From assembly GCF_015024225.1 (NCBI RefSeq), contig NZ_JACJGM010000033.1, forward strand, positions 1 to 41,453: a stretch of DNA of 41,453 bases. The letters run 5' to 3'. The number at the start of each line of letters is the position of its first letter. Within the stretch, counting starts at the first letter, position 1. The DNA comes from Nocardioides lijunqiniae. GTDB taxonomy: Bacteria; Actinomycetota; Actinomycetes; Propionibacteriales; Nocardioidaceae. Positions 25,555 to 33,984 of the stretch are shown here, in pieces. The notes beneath the pieces are model-generated. The model made no database searches and had not been told where the DNA came from. It was given only the letters and a program-made list of their open reading frames with translations. A program made the translations under genes and the position numbers.

Positions 25555-26208
25555 CTAGCGTTCGGCCCAGGTGAATGTCACGACCGCGCGCACCGCCGCC
25601 GCCGTGACCACCGCGACCTCGCCGGCCGAGGCGCCCACGACCACGAGGCGTCCGGGCAGCCCCGTCGCGGAGGCCGCGCCGTCGTCGGCGGGCAGCGCCA
25701 GTACGGGTACGTCGTGCGCCACCACCTCGGCGTCCCCGCCCTGGGGGTCGGCCGCGACCAGGTCGATCCGGTCGCCGACGGTGAGCAGGGCCGCCATCCC
25801 CGGGTCGGGGAGCCGCACGGGCGTCGCGACCCGGCCGGGGTGGCCGTCGGCGAGCGCCGGCCCGACCAGCCGCACCGAGGTGACGGCCTCCCCGCGTCGC
25901 AGCGGCGAGGCCAGGGTGCGACCCACGGCGCCCTCGGCCAGGTCGTCGGGCACCGAGCCGGGCGCGAAGGACGCCTCGACCAGGTCGCCCGGGGACAGGA
26001 CGGTGCCTGCGGGCAGGTCGCGGGCGGCGACGACGACCTCCACGCGCGCCGGCGGGGGAGCGGCGACGGAGTGCAGCCCGGCCGCGAGGGCGACCGCCGT
26101 CAGCACCGCGGCGAGCAGCCGACGGCGGCGCAGCACCGCACGGCGTACGCGACGGTGGGCCCGCGCGAGACGCGACCGCGCGCCGTCAGCAGGTGCGGGG
26201 GAGTGCAT
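25555..26208 (-). CDS. SAF-domain protein, CpaB/RcpC-like
   Basis: 217 residues. A very basic cytoplasmic start (Arg-rich to about residue 31), one membrane helix (about 32-52), then a SAF domain (about 55-125) with VVVAARDLPAGTVLSPGDL, the hallmark of CpaB/RcpC-type Flp pilus proteins, and a C-terminal beta-rich part. No pilus genes lie nearby, so this may be a free-standing member, as often seen in actinobacteria. It precedes mscL on the same strand with a 51-base gap. Function uncertain. Confidence 0.78.
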   Translation of the reverse strand: MHSPAPADGARSRLARAHRRVRRAVLRRRRLLAAVLTAVALAAGLHSVAAPPPARVEVVVAARDLPAGTVLSPGDLVEASFAPGSVPDDLAEGAVGRTLASPLRRGEAVTSVRLVGPALADGHPGRVATPVRLPDPGMAALLTVGDRIDLVAADPQGGDAEVVAHDVPVLALPADDGAASATGLPGRLVVVGASAGEVAVVTAAAVRAVVTFTWAER

Positions 26209-26294
26209 CCCACGACGCTAGGCGAGCCGGGACGTCGGTGCGCCGGCTCTCCACAGGGCCGGCCCCGGAGCGCCCGCCCGACCTCCAAGGAGCC

Positions 26295-26603
26295 TCAGGC
26301 GGTGGTGGCCGCTGCCGGCTTGCTGTCGCTCTTGGGCGTGCTGGAGGAGGAGTCGGACTTCGACTCGGACTTGGTCTCCGGCTTGGTCTCGGACTTCGCC
26401 GCGGGGGCGTCGGACGAGGTGGTCGCCGAGCGGCTGTCGTTGCGGTAGAAGCCGGAGCCCTTGAAGACCACGCCCACCGCGTTGAAGAGCTTGCGCAGGC
26501 GGCCGTGGCACTCCGGGCACTCGGTGAGCGTGTCGTCGGAGAAGCTCTGGAACTGCTCGAACGAGTGGTCGCACTCGGTGCAGGCGTACTGGTAGGTCGG
26601 CAC
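26295..26603 (-). CDS. FmdB family zinc ribbon protein
   Basis: 102 residues. The first about 55 residues are the FmdB regulatory zinc ribbon: PTYQYACTECDHSFE with CxxC, then CPECHG as the second CxxC pair, followed by the usual GVVFKGSGFY motif. The rest is a low-complexity Lys/Ser/Asp/Glu tail. Start is GTG 26603, with GAGGAG seven bases upstream; the frame stays open further upstream but lacks conservation there. Small FmdB proteins are widespread and poorly understood. Confidence 0.9.
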   Translation of the reverse strand: MPTYQYACTECDHSFEQFQSFSDDTLTECPECHGRLRKLFNAVGVVFKGSGFYRNDSRSATTSSDAPAAKSETKPETKSESKSDSSSSTPKSDSKPAAATTA

Positions 26604-26670
26604 TGTTACTCCTCGGTGGCACGGATCTGGCACTCCGCCCTGGCGACTGCCAATTCTACGGCACGGCACA

Positions 26671-29289
26671 ATGAGTCGCGCCATGGCCGAGGACACCGCA
26701 GCACCGCGTGACCGCAGGCCGGGCTTCCGGGGGCTGCCGCGCGGGCTGCGCGTCACGACGTACGTCGCCGTGCTGGTCGTCCTGACGCTCGTCGCCGGGC
26801 TGGCGACGTTCGTGGTGCTGGCCCGGAGGCCGCTGCCGCAGACCACGGGCGAGCTGGTCCTGCCCGGCCTGACCGGCGAGGTGGAGGTGGTCCGCGACGA
26901 GCACGGCATCCCGCAGCTCTACGCCGACACCCTCGACGACCTGATGCGCGGCCAGGGCTACGTGCACGCCCAGGAGCGGTTCTTCGAGATGGACGTCCGG
27001 CGGCACGCGACGGCCGGACGGCTCGCGGAGATGTTCGGCGAGGACGCGCTCGAGACCGACCTCTACGTCCGCACGATGGGGTGGCGACGCGTCGCGGAGC
27101 GCGAGCTGGCCCTGGTCGAGCCGTCGACCCGCACCGCGCTGGAGGCCTACGCCGCCGGCGTCAACGCCTTCCTGGCCGAGAGCTCGCCGACCGAGACCGC
27201 CCTCGAGTACACCGTCCTGAACGCCGGCGGCCTCGACTACCACCCCGAGGACTGGACCGCGGTCGACTCCCTGGCCTGGCTCAAGGCGATGGCGTGGGAC
27301 CTGCGCGGCAACATGGCCGAGGAGATCGACCGGGTCCTGACCGCCGACGCGGTCGGCGCGCGGCGCGCGGCCGAGCTCTACCCGGCCTACCCCTACGCCG
27401 AGCACGCGCCGATCGTGCAGCAGGGGGCGGTCGTGGACGGCGTCTTCGAGCAGGACGCGACCACCGGCGGCACCCGCAACCCGCAGCGCGCGCCGTTCAC
27501 CGCCGCGCAGCGCGCGCCGCTCGCGGCCCTGGGCGAGGGGCTGGCGCGGATGCCGTCGTGGCTGGGCAGGGGCGAGGGCCTGGGCAGCAACTCCTGGGTC
27601 GTCGACGGCGAGCACTCCGCCACCGGCGAGCCGCTGCTGGCCAACGACCCGCACCTGGGCGTCGGCATCCCCGGCGTGTGGATGCAGATGGGCCTGCACT
27701 GCCGCCGCGTCGGTCCGGAGTGCCCGCTGGACGTCGCCGGATTCACGTTCTCCGGGGTGCCGGGCGTGATCATCGGCCACAACGCCGACATCGCCTGGGG
27801 CTTCACCAACCTCGGCCCCGACGTCACCGATCTCTTCGTGGAGCGCGTGCGCGGCGACACCTGGCGCTACGACGGGCGCCGGCGTCCGCTCAGGGTGCGC
27901 ACCGAGACGGTCGAGGTGGCCGGCGGCGACGACGTGGAGCTCACCGTGCGCGAGACCGACCACGGTCCGCTCGTCTCCGACGTGGACGAGGCCGTCGCCC
28001 GGGTCGCGGGCGCGGCCGGCAGCCGCAGGAGCGGCCCCGAGCGCGACGAGTACGCCGTCGCGCTGTCGTGGACCGCGCTGCAGCCGGGCACCACCGCCGA
28101 CGCGATCCTCGGGCTCAACGCGGCGACCGACTGGGACTCCTTCCGCGACGCCGCCGCCGACTTCGCCGTGCCCGCGCAGAACCTCGTCTACGCCGATCGC
28201 GCCGGGCACATCGGCTACCAGGCGCCGGGTCTCGTGCCGATCCGCCGGTCGGGCAACGACGGCACGGTGCCCTCGGCCGGCTGGCGCCCCGAGAACGACT
28301 GGACCGGGGAGTTCGTCCCCTACGACGGGCTGCCGCGCGTGCTCGACCCCGACGAGGGCTTCCTGGTCACGGCCAACCAGGCGGTCATCGGCGAGGACGA
28401 CTACCCCTACTTCCTCACCGGCGACTGGGACCGCGGCTACCGTTCCGAGCGGATCCGCCGGGAGCTGCTCGACGGCGGCGAGCTGTCGGTCGCCGACATG
28501 GGCTCCCTCCAGCTGGACGACCGCCACCCGCTCGCGCCGGTGCTCACGCCGTACCTGCTGGACGTGCGGCTGCGGCGCGGGTACGCCGACGACGGCCAGC
28601 GCCTCCTGCGCGGCTGGGACTTCCGTCAGCAGGCCGACAGCGGCGCGGCGGCGTACTTCAACGTGGTCTGGCGCAACCTGCTGGAGCTCACCTTCCACGA
28701 CGAGCTGACCGGCGACCAGCGCCCCGACGGGGGGAGCCGCTGGATGGGCGTGGTGGAGCAGCTCCTGGAGAGGCCGCGGTCCCCGTGGTGGGACGACGTC
28801 GCCACCGACGACGTCGTCGAGACCCGCGACGACGTGCTCGCCGCCGCCCAGCTCGCCGCCCGCGACGAGCTGACGTCGCGGCTCTCCCCGGACGCCGGCG
28901 AGTGGCGCTGGGGCGACCTGCACCGGCTCGACCTGCGCTCCAACACCCTCGGGGAGTCCGGGATCGGCCCCGTCGAGCGGATGGTCAACCGCGGCGGCTG
29001 GGAGGTCGGCGGCGGCTCGGCCACCGTGGACGCCACGGGCTGGGACGCGCGCGAGGGCTACGGGGTGGTCACCGCGCCGTCGATGCGGATGGTCGTGTCG
29101 CTCGGCGACCTCGACGAGTCACGCTGGGTCAACCTCACCGGGGTCTCAGGACACCCGTTCAGCGCGCACCACACCGACCAGACCGACGTGTGGGCCGCCG
29201 GCGGCTCGCTGCCGTGGGTCTTCTCCCGCGAGGCCGTCCTCGACGCCGGGGCGGACACGCTGACGCTCGTCCCCGCGGACGGCGACTAG
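26671..29289 (+). CDS. Penicillin acylase family (Ntn) hydrolase
   Basis: 872 residues with one N-terminal membrane anchor (about 28-50), so probably exported. The family is made as a precursor that cleaves itself before a serine; here GLGSNSWVVDG places the nucleophile at Ser306, which would start the beta chain. LLANDPHLG, GHNADIAWGFTN and YADRAGHIGYQAPG are further family motifs. The class includes penicillin amidases and acyl-homoserine-lactone acylases; actual substrate unknown. ATG 26671 and ATG 26683 are both possible, neither with a clear ribosome binding site; a leaderless transcript is possible. Divergent from the FmdB gene. Confidence 0.9.
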   Translation: MSRAMAEDTAAPRDRRPGFRGLPRGLRVTTYVAVLVVLTLVAGLATFVVLARRPLPQTTGELVLPGLTGEVEVVRDEHGIPQLYADTLDDLMRGQGYVHAQERFFEMDVRRHATAGRLAEMFGEDALETDLYVRTMGWRRVAERELALVEPSTRTALEAYAAGVNAFLAESSPTETALEYTVLNAGGLDYHPEDWTAVDSLAWLKAMAWDLRGNMAEEIDRVLTADAVGARRAAELYPAYPYAEHAPIVQQGAVVDGVFEQDATTGGTRNPQRAPFTAAQRAPLAALGEGLARMPSWLGRGEGLGSNSWVVDGEHSATGEPLLANDPHLGVGIPGVWMQMGLHCRRVGPECPLDVAGFTFSGVPGVIIGHNADIAWGFTNLGPDVTDLFVERVRGDTWRYDGRRRPLRVRTETVEVAGGDDVELTVRETDHGPLVSDVDEAVARVAGAAGSRRSGPERDEYAVALSWTALQPGTTADAILGLNAATDWDSFRDAAADFAVPAQNLVYADRAGHIGYQAPGLVPIRRSGNDGTVPSAGWRPENDWTGEFVPYDGLPRVLDPDEGFLVTANQAVIGEDDYPYFLTGDWDRGYRSERIRRELLDGGELSVADMGSLQLDDRHPLAPVLTPYLLDVRLRRGYADDGQRLLRGWDFRQQADSGAAAYFNVVWRNLLELTFHDELTGDQRPDGGSRWMGVVEQLLERPRSPWWDDVATDDVVETRDDVLAAAQLAARDELTSRLSPDAGEWRWGDLHRLDLRSNTLGESGIGPVERMVNRGGWEVGGGSATVDATGWDAREGYGVVTAPSMRMVVSLGDLDESRWVNLTGVSGHPFSAHHTDQTDVWAAGGSLPWVFSREAVLDAGADTLTLVPADGD

Positions 29290-29326
29290 CGGCGCGTCCC
29301 GCCCCGGCTGCCGAGTGCGAGCCGGA

Positions 29327-29770
29327 CTAGCCGGCCGCGGTGCAGGCGGTGGTGGCCTCGGTGAAGAGGCTGGCGTCCGACGGGTCGATGCCCTCGGGCT
29401 TCTCGTCGGCGATCGCCTGCAGCGTCTGGGCCGAGGCGTCGTCGTAGATCTCGTCGACGAAGCAGGTGGCCGTCTGCTTGACGATGTCGGCCGGCAGCTC
29501 GACCGTCGTCTGAGCCGTGATGATCTTCTCGTAGCCCGAGATGACGACGTCGCGCTCGGGCTTGTCGCCGTCCGCGGCGCCAGCCTCGGGCTCAGTCTCC
29601 GGCTCGGTCTCCGGCTCGCTCGGGCTGGGGGTGGCGTCGTCGGAGCTGCTCTCGCTCTCGCTGGCCGAGCTCGAGGGCTCGTCGGCGGGCTCGTCGTCGC
29701 CCCCACACGCGGTGAGGACTCCCAGGCTCATCACGGTGAGCGCTGCGGCTGCGGACAGTCGGATCTTCAT
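29327..29770 (-). CDS. Putative secreted lipoprotein with acidic linker
   Basis: 147 residues. Lipoprotein signal peptide with lipobox LTAC (Cys about residue 22), a Ser/Glu/Pro-rich acidic linker (about 27-65), then a small helical domain with two cysteines (ATCFVD and TTACTAAG), which probably form a disulfide. AAGGAGG before ATG 29770 fixes the start. No specific family assigned; similar small lipoproteins of unknown role are common in actinobacteria. Confidence 0.8.
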   Translation of the reverse strand: MKIRLSAAAALTVMSLGVLTACGGDDEPADEPSSSASESESSSDDATPSPSEPETEPETEPEAGAADGDKPERDVVISGYEKIITAQTTVELPADIVKQTATCFVDEIYDDASAQTLQAIADEKPEGIDPSDASLFTEATTACTAAG

Positions 29771-29902
29771 GGGTCCTCCTTGGGATGCGCGGCCCCGATG
29801 ACCGGCGCGCCCAGCCTGTCGTGGCCGGGGTGACCGGGACACCAACGAAACCGCGGAATCCGCGCTCCCACACGCCTCGACGGTCCGGCAGGATGTGACC
29901 TC

Positions 29903-31186
29903 GTGAGCCGACGACCAGACCTGCGCGAGGAGACCGCGGACGCCGTCCCCGGCCCGCGCACGTGGTCCTGGGTGCGGGGCGGCGGGCCGCCCACGACGGT
30001 CGCCGGCGCGGAGAGCGCCATCGTGGTGCTCGTCATCGGCGCCCGGATCGGGACGCTGGTCCAGGCGCTGCCCTCGCTGCCCGGCGGGGTGTCCAGCTCC
30101 CCGGCCCCCGCCTGGTACGTCGCCTGCTGGGCCGCCGCGGCCGCCGCGTCCATCACCGTCAGCGTGACGTCCTACCGCCGCGGCCACGCGCTGTCCGACC
30201 GCGCGCAGGCCGTCGACATCGCGCTCGCCGTCGTGATCGTGCTGCTCGGGCCGTGGACCGTGGCCGTGGAGGACCGGATCGGCTCCTGGGAGGGCTTCCA
30301 GCCGGGCTACGCGCTGTCGGTCGTGCTGTCGATGATCGCGATGCGCCACGGCGGCGTGTGGCTGGCCGGTCTCAGCGCCATCGTGGCCGCGGAGGTCTTC
30401 TACCTCGCCTCGGCGTCCGAGACCGCGAGCGCCTCCACGATCGTGGGCAACCTGTTCACCGTGATCGTGCTCGGGGTCGTCGGCCGGGGCAGCGTGCAGT
30501 ACCTCCGGCGGGTCGCGGACGACGCCGACGAGGCCCGCGCCCAGGCCTCGGAGCTGGCCCGTCTCCGGGAGGAGCAGCGCGCCCAGGTCGCGATCCACAA
30601 CGGTGCCGCGGTCATGCACCTGCTGGGCGACCCCAGCCTCGACGACGTCACGCGCGACCGGCTGCTGGAGCAGGCTCAGTACGAGGCGACCCGCATGCGC
30701 GCCTACCTGCGCGGGGTGCCGCGGTCGCACCTGGACCCCGACGAGGACACCTCGGGTCCCCGGCCGCTCGCCGACGTGGTGAGCCGCAAGTGCCGCGAGT
30801 TCGACGACCTCGTGATCGAGGTCGCCCTCGACCTGGGCCAGGGCGTGCGGGTCGAGCCGGCCGTCGCCGAGGCCGTCGAGAACGCGCTCACCAGCCTCCT
30901 GCTCAACGTGCGCATGCACTCCGGGGCCCGGCTCGTGGTGGTGCACCTGGACGCCGGCGACGACTTCCCGCCGACCGGCTGGGTGCTCACGGTCCACGAC
31001 GACGGCCACGGGTTCGACCCCGCCGGCGTCGAGCTGGGCGTGGGGCTGCGCGAGGTGGTCCGCGGCGAGCTCGGCCGGCACGGGGTCGACGTCCGGATCG
31101 AGTCCACGGCCGCAGGCGGCACGACCGTGACCATGGCGGGAGCCGTCGCCGGCTTCCCCGGCATCGATGTGGAGGGAACGCGATGA
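29903..31186 (+). CDS. Membrane sensor histidine kinase, NarL-system type
   Basis: 427 residues. About five hydrophobic segments (38-200), a coiled coil (205-225) and a dimerisation region with EQRAQVAIHNGAAVMHLL, whose His232 is the likely phospho-acceptor in the position of the LHD/IHN motif of this kinase type. HATPase motifs: EAVENALTSLLLNVRMHSGA (N box), DDGHGFD and GVGLREV. GTG 29903 with AGGA upstream. Overlaps the regulator gene by ATGA, giving a normal two-component pair; the stimulus is unknown. Confidence 0.87.
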   Translation: MSRRPDLREETADAVPGPRTWSWVRGGGPPTTVAGAESAIVVLVIGARIGTLVQALPSLPGGVSSSPAPAWYVACWAAAAAASITVSVTSYRRGHALSDRAQAVDIALAVVIVLLGPWTVAVEDRIGSWEGFQPGYALSVVLSMIAMRHGGVWLAGLSAIVAAEVFYLASASETASASTIVGNLFTVIVLGVVGRGSVQYLRRVADDADEARAQASELARLREEQRAQVAIHNGAAVMHLLGDPSLDDVTRDRLLEQAQYEATRMRAYLRGVPRSHLDPDEDTSGPRPLADVVSRKCREFDDLVIEVALDLGQGVRVEPAVAEAVENALTSLLLNVRMHSGARLVVVHLDAGDDFPPTGWVLTVHDDGHGFDPAGVELGVGLREVVRGELGRHGVDVRIESTAAGGTTVTMAGAVAGFPGIDVEGTR

Positions 31187-31893
31187 GCGAGCGACCGACC
31201 GCGGTGGTGGTCGACGACGCGACGGTGATCCGGCAGTCGATACCGGCGCTGATGCCGGCGTTCGACATCGTCGGCTCCTACCCGCGCGTCGAGGCGCTGA
31301 TCGCCGAGCGGCCGCACGCCGACCTGGTGATCCTCGACCTGCACCTCGTCAACTCCACGCAGCCCTCCGCCCGCCAGGGCGTCGCCGCCGTGCGCGCCGT
31401 GGTCGCGGCGGGCTACCGCGCCTGCGTCTACAGCCAGGAGGAGCGACGGTTCGTGCTCGCGGCGTGCCTGGCGGCCGGGGCCACCGGCATCGTCTCGAAG
31501 TCCGAGCCGGTCGAGTCGGCGCAGAGCATGTTCCTGGACGCGATGGCCGGCCAGATCGTCGTGCCGCAGGCGATCATCAGCCTGATGGAGCTGCTGGTGC
31601 GCCGCAACTGCATCACGATCCTGGGGGAGCGGCAGCGTCAGGTGCTCGCCGGCCGGGCGCGCGGGCTCACCTACGCCGAGCTGAGCCGCTCGCTGTTCCT
31701 GTCGGAGTCGACGCTGCGCGGCTACTGGCGCGAGCTCACGCTGGGGGTCTCGCGCTACCTGCAGGAGACCACGCCGTCTGACATCGAGCGCGCGCTCGGC
31801 CTCGGGCCGGGCGACCTGCTGGACTTCTGGCCGGGGTCGGCGACCGAGCCCGCCGGCGACTCCGCCTCCCGCGACTGGTGGCACCTGCGCTGA
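31183..31893 (+). CDS. LuxR/NarL-type response regulator
   Basis: 236 residues. Receiver domain (about 1-125) with phospho-acceptor Asp52 in LVILDLHLVN, Ser in VYSQEE and Lys in GIVSKSEPV. The C-terminal helix-turn-helix (about 145-205) contains LGERQRQVLAGRARGLTYAE and LSESTLRGYWREL. The final 30 residues extend past the domain. Partner of the kinase at 29903 through an ATGA overlap. The gene for another kinase converges from the other side, 21 bases away. Confidence 0.9.
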   Translation: MSERPTAVVVDDATVIRQSIPALMPAFDIVGSYPRVEALIAERPHADLVILDLHLVNSTQPSARQGVAAVRAVVAAGYRACVYSQEERRFVLAACLAAGATGIVSKSEPVESAQSMFLDAMAGQIVVPQAIISLMELLVRRNCITILGERQRQVLAGRARGLTYAELSRSLFLSESTLRGYWRELTLGVSRYLQETTPSDIERALGLGPGDLLDFWPGSATEPAGDSASRDWWHLR

Positions 31894-31914
31894 CGCCGGG
31901 CGCCGTACGCGTCC

Positions 31915-33090
31915 TCAGGCCGGCAGGTGCTGGGGCACGTGGAAGGAGAACCGGCAGCCGCCCTCGGCGGGGAGCTCGAGGCCGATCTCGCCGCCCATGA
32001 GCGTGACGAGCTCCTTGCAGATCGCCAGCCCGAGCCCGGTGCCGCCGTAGCGGCGGGTGATCGAGGGGTCCGCCTGGCTGAACGAGGTGAAGAGCCGGTC
32101 CTTCTGCTCCGGGGTCACGCCGATGCCGGTGTCGGTGACGGCGACGAGGACCGTCGGGCCGTCGGGCGCGGGTGGCCCCGGCTCCGCCTGCACGCGCACC
32201 GAGCCCGTCTCGGTGAACTTCACCGCGTTGCCGACCAGGTTGGTGAGCACCTGCGCCAGCCGGGCCGGGTCGCCGGTGGCGGCGTCGTCCAGCCGCTCGT
32301 CGACCTCGAGCCTCAGCGCCAGCCCCTTGCCCTCCGCGGCGGCCGCCTGCGTGCCGACGGCCTGCGTGAGGACCTCGCGCAGCGCGAACGGCACCCGGAC
32401 GAGGTCGGCCTTGCCGGCCTCGACGCGGGAGAAGTCCAGGATCTCGTCGACGAGGCGCAGCAGCTGGGCCCCCTGGCGGTCCATGACCGCCGCGAGCCGC
32501 TGCTGCCGGTCGTCGAGGTCGGTGTCGCTGAGCATCTCGGCGGCCGCAAGCACGCTGGTGAGCGGCGTCCGGATCTCGTGGCTCATGTTGGCCAGGAAGA
32601 GTGACTTGGCGTTGCTCGCCTCCTCGGCGGCTCGCCTCGCGTCGTCGAGCTCGGCGCGCATGCGGTTGCGCGCGGTGACGTCCTCCGCGATGCCATAGGC
32701 GCCGACCAGCTCGTCCTCGACGATGATCGGCAGGCCGGTGACCGAGAGGTCGACGAGGTGCCCGGCCTTGTGCAGGAACTGCACCTCGAAGCGCTGGGGC
32801 TCGCGGTCGAGCAGCCGCAGGAAGGCCGCGAGCGTCGGCTCGAGCTCGTCGGGCGGCAGCAGGTCGGTGAACAGCATCCCCAGCAGCTCGGCCTCGGAGT
32901 AGCCGCTCAGGAGCTGCGAGGAGGGGTTCGCGCTGGTGAAGCGACCCTCCAGGTCCAGCGAGAACACCGCGTTGGGGTGGTACTCGAAGAGCGAGCGGTA
33001 GCGCTCGCTGGTCTCGCGCATCGCCCGCTCGACCGCGACCAGCCGCTGGGCGTCTTCGTCGGAGCGATGCTCGGCGTCGCCTGCCGCCAT
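31915..33090 (-). CDS. Soluble PAS-domain histidine kinase
   Basis: 391 residues without membrane segments. An N-terminal helix (to about 30), a PAS domain (about 30-145), a linker coiled coil, HisKA with NMSHEIRTPLTSVL (His171), and HATPase with LTNLVGNAVKFTE, DTGIGV and GGTGLGLAI. No receiver domain of its own and no adjacent dedicated regulator; its neighbours are a NarL-type pair with a different kinase type and a tiny membrane gene. The partner regulator is therefore unknown. ATG 33090 has AGCGGGAGGTGAG upstream, a strong ribosome binding site. Confidence 0.92.
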   Translation of the reverse strand: MAAGDAEHRSDEDAQRLVAVERAMRETSERYRSLFEYHPNAVFSLDLEGRFTSANPSSQLLSGYSEAELLGMLFTDLLPPDELEPTLAAFLRLLDREPQRFEVQFLHKAGHLVDLSVTGLPIIVEDELVGAYGIAEDVTARNRMRAELDDARRAAEEASNAKSLFLANMSHEIRTPLTSVLAAAEMLSDTDLDDRQQRLAAVMDRQGAQLLRLVDEILDFSRVEAGKADLVRVPFALREVLTQAVGTQAAAAEGKGLALRLEVDERLDDAATGDPARLAQVLTNLVGNAVKFTETGSVRVQAEPGPPAPDGPTVLVAVTDTGIGVTPEQKDRLFTSFSQADPSITRRYGGTGLGLAICKELVTLMGGEIGLELPAEGGCRFSFHVPQHLPA

Positions 33091-33162
33091 GCCCGCTCAC
33101 CTCCCGCTCCCTGTGCTGGGAGCGACCCTACGGGCAGAAGTGTGGGGGAGCGTCGCCGCCAC

Positions 33163-33336
33163 TCACCAGCGCGAGACGCGCCACGCCGCGACGAAGGCGA
33201 CAGCCGCGGCGGGCACCTCGGCGAAGTGCTCGGTCAGCGCGAGCAGAGTGAGGACGGCGAAGCCGGTCACGCCGAGGAGGGTCGGCCACACCTCGTCGGC
33301 CGAGGGGTCCGGAGCCCCACCCAGGTCGTCCCGCAC
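33163..33336 (-). CDS. Small membrane protein, 57 residues
   Basis: 58-codon frame beginning GTG 33336 just after GAGGAGGCGTC, a near-perfect ribosome binding site. The product has a charged N-terminus (MRDDLGGAPDPSADEVW), then two short hydrophobic segments (about 18-35 and 40-52), ending AWRVSRW. It resembles small actinobacterial two-helix membrane proteins; no family named. It lies 72 bases upstream of the soluble PAS kinase in the same orientation and may be co-transcribed with it. Confidence 0.65.
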   Translation of the reverse strand: MRDDLGGAPDPSADEVWPTLLGVTGFAVLTLLALTEHFAEVPAAAVAFVAAWRVSRW

Positions 33337-33354
33337 GACGCCTCCTCATACATG

Positions 33355-33383
33355 CTTCAGTCCAGTGACACACTCTACTTAAG
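33355..33383. promoter_or_regulatory. Imperfect inverted repeat upstream of two tiny genes
   Basis: CTTCAGTCCAGTG-ACA-CACTCTACTTAAG: two 13-base arms matching at 10 positions around a 3-base centre. It lies 18 bases before the start of the leftward 57-residue gene and upstream of the rightward 28-codon ORF. Arrangement suggests an operator for a dimeric regulator, possibly the NarL-type regulator at 31183; this is inference. Confidence 0.4.
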
Positions 33384-33449
33384 CGCATCGGTCGGACGTC
33401 GAGCAGGCAGGCAGGTTTGGAAGCGCGTCGGGAGGGGAACGGTTCCGCC

Positions 33450-33536
33450 ATGTCAGCCCTCGAGGTGCTCCTGCTGGTGCTCGTGGCCATGGCGCTGCAC
33501 ACGGTCGTCACGACCGTGCACCGCTCCGGCCGGTAG
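33450..33536 (+). CDS. Candidate single-helix membrane peptide, 28 residues
   Basis: 29-codon frame from ATG 33450 encoding MSALEVLLLVLVAMALHTVV and eight more residues: one clear membrane helix with a basic end. GGAGGGG lies 12 bases upstream, longer than ideal. Divergent from the 57-residue gene across the inverted repeat. Could be chance, since Leu/Val-rich frames are easy in this DNA. Confidence 0.35.
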   Translation: MSALEVLLLVLVAMALHTVVTTVHRSGR

Positions 33537-33619
33537 GCAGCGGCTGCGACTCCTCTTGCGGCTCGGCTGCTACTCGGGGGAGGGCGACGAGGAAGGGACG
33601 CCGGGGGGCGTCACGCCGG

Positions 33620-33692
33620 TAGGCCCCGTGGGACTCGAACCCACAACCAAGAGATTAAAAGTCTCCTGCTCTGCCAATTGAGCTAGGGGCCC
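33620..33692 (-). tRNA. tRNA-Lys (anticodon UUU)
   Basis: 73-base cloverleaf on the minus strand: acceptor GGGCCCC/GGGGCCT with a first pair G1-U72, D arm GCTC...GAGC, anticodon stem GGAGA/TCTCT with loop CTTTTAA, T arm GTGGG-TTCGAGT-CCCAC, discriminator A; CCA not encoded. Confidence 0.95.
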
Positions 33693-33984
33693 GGGGGGAT
33701 CTGGGCCGGGAGGATCGCGTGGGGGCGGTCGCTCGCCGACGTGCTGCGCGTGCAGGCCGAGAGTCTAGGCGAGGCCCGCCGAGGGGCTTCGAGCGGCGCG
33801 GATCGGCCTGGTTTCGACGATTTGTCAGACAAAGTGTCCGAAACCGTTGACGCGTGTCAGCAGAACTGGTTGGTTTTCTGCACCCCCCGGACCTTCGCTG
33901 GCCACCCGCAGTTCACGACCGGACCCTCAGGGTCCGGCCGCACGATGTGGCGCGCGCGGAGCGTCCCCTCGTGAAGGAGCAGGT
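33693..33984 (+). promoter_or_regulatory. Leader region of the carboxypeptidase gene with two inverted repeats
   Basis: 292 bases with no convincing gene. 33810-33845 is a nested dyad: GGTTTCG...CGAAACC outside and TTTGTC-A-GACAAA inside. TTGACG follows at 33847 and could be a -35 box, but no clean -10 is seen. 33919-33937 is a second hairpin (CCGGACCC-TCA-GGGTCCGG) that would lie in the leader RNA. AAGGAG at 33974 sets the start at ATG 33985. Confidence 0.45.

Noticed and set aside
25555..26208. SAF-domain protein as part of a Flp pilus locus
   Set aside because: No prepilin, secretion ATPase or other pilus genes nearby; kept as CpaB-like only.
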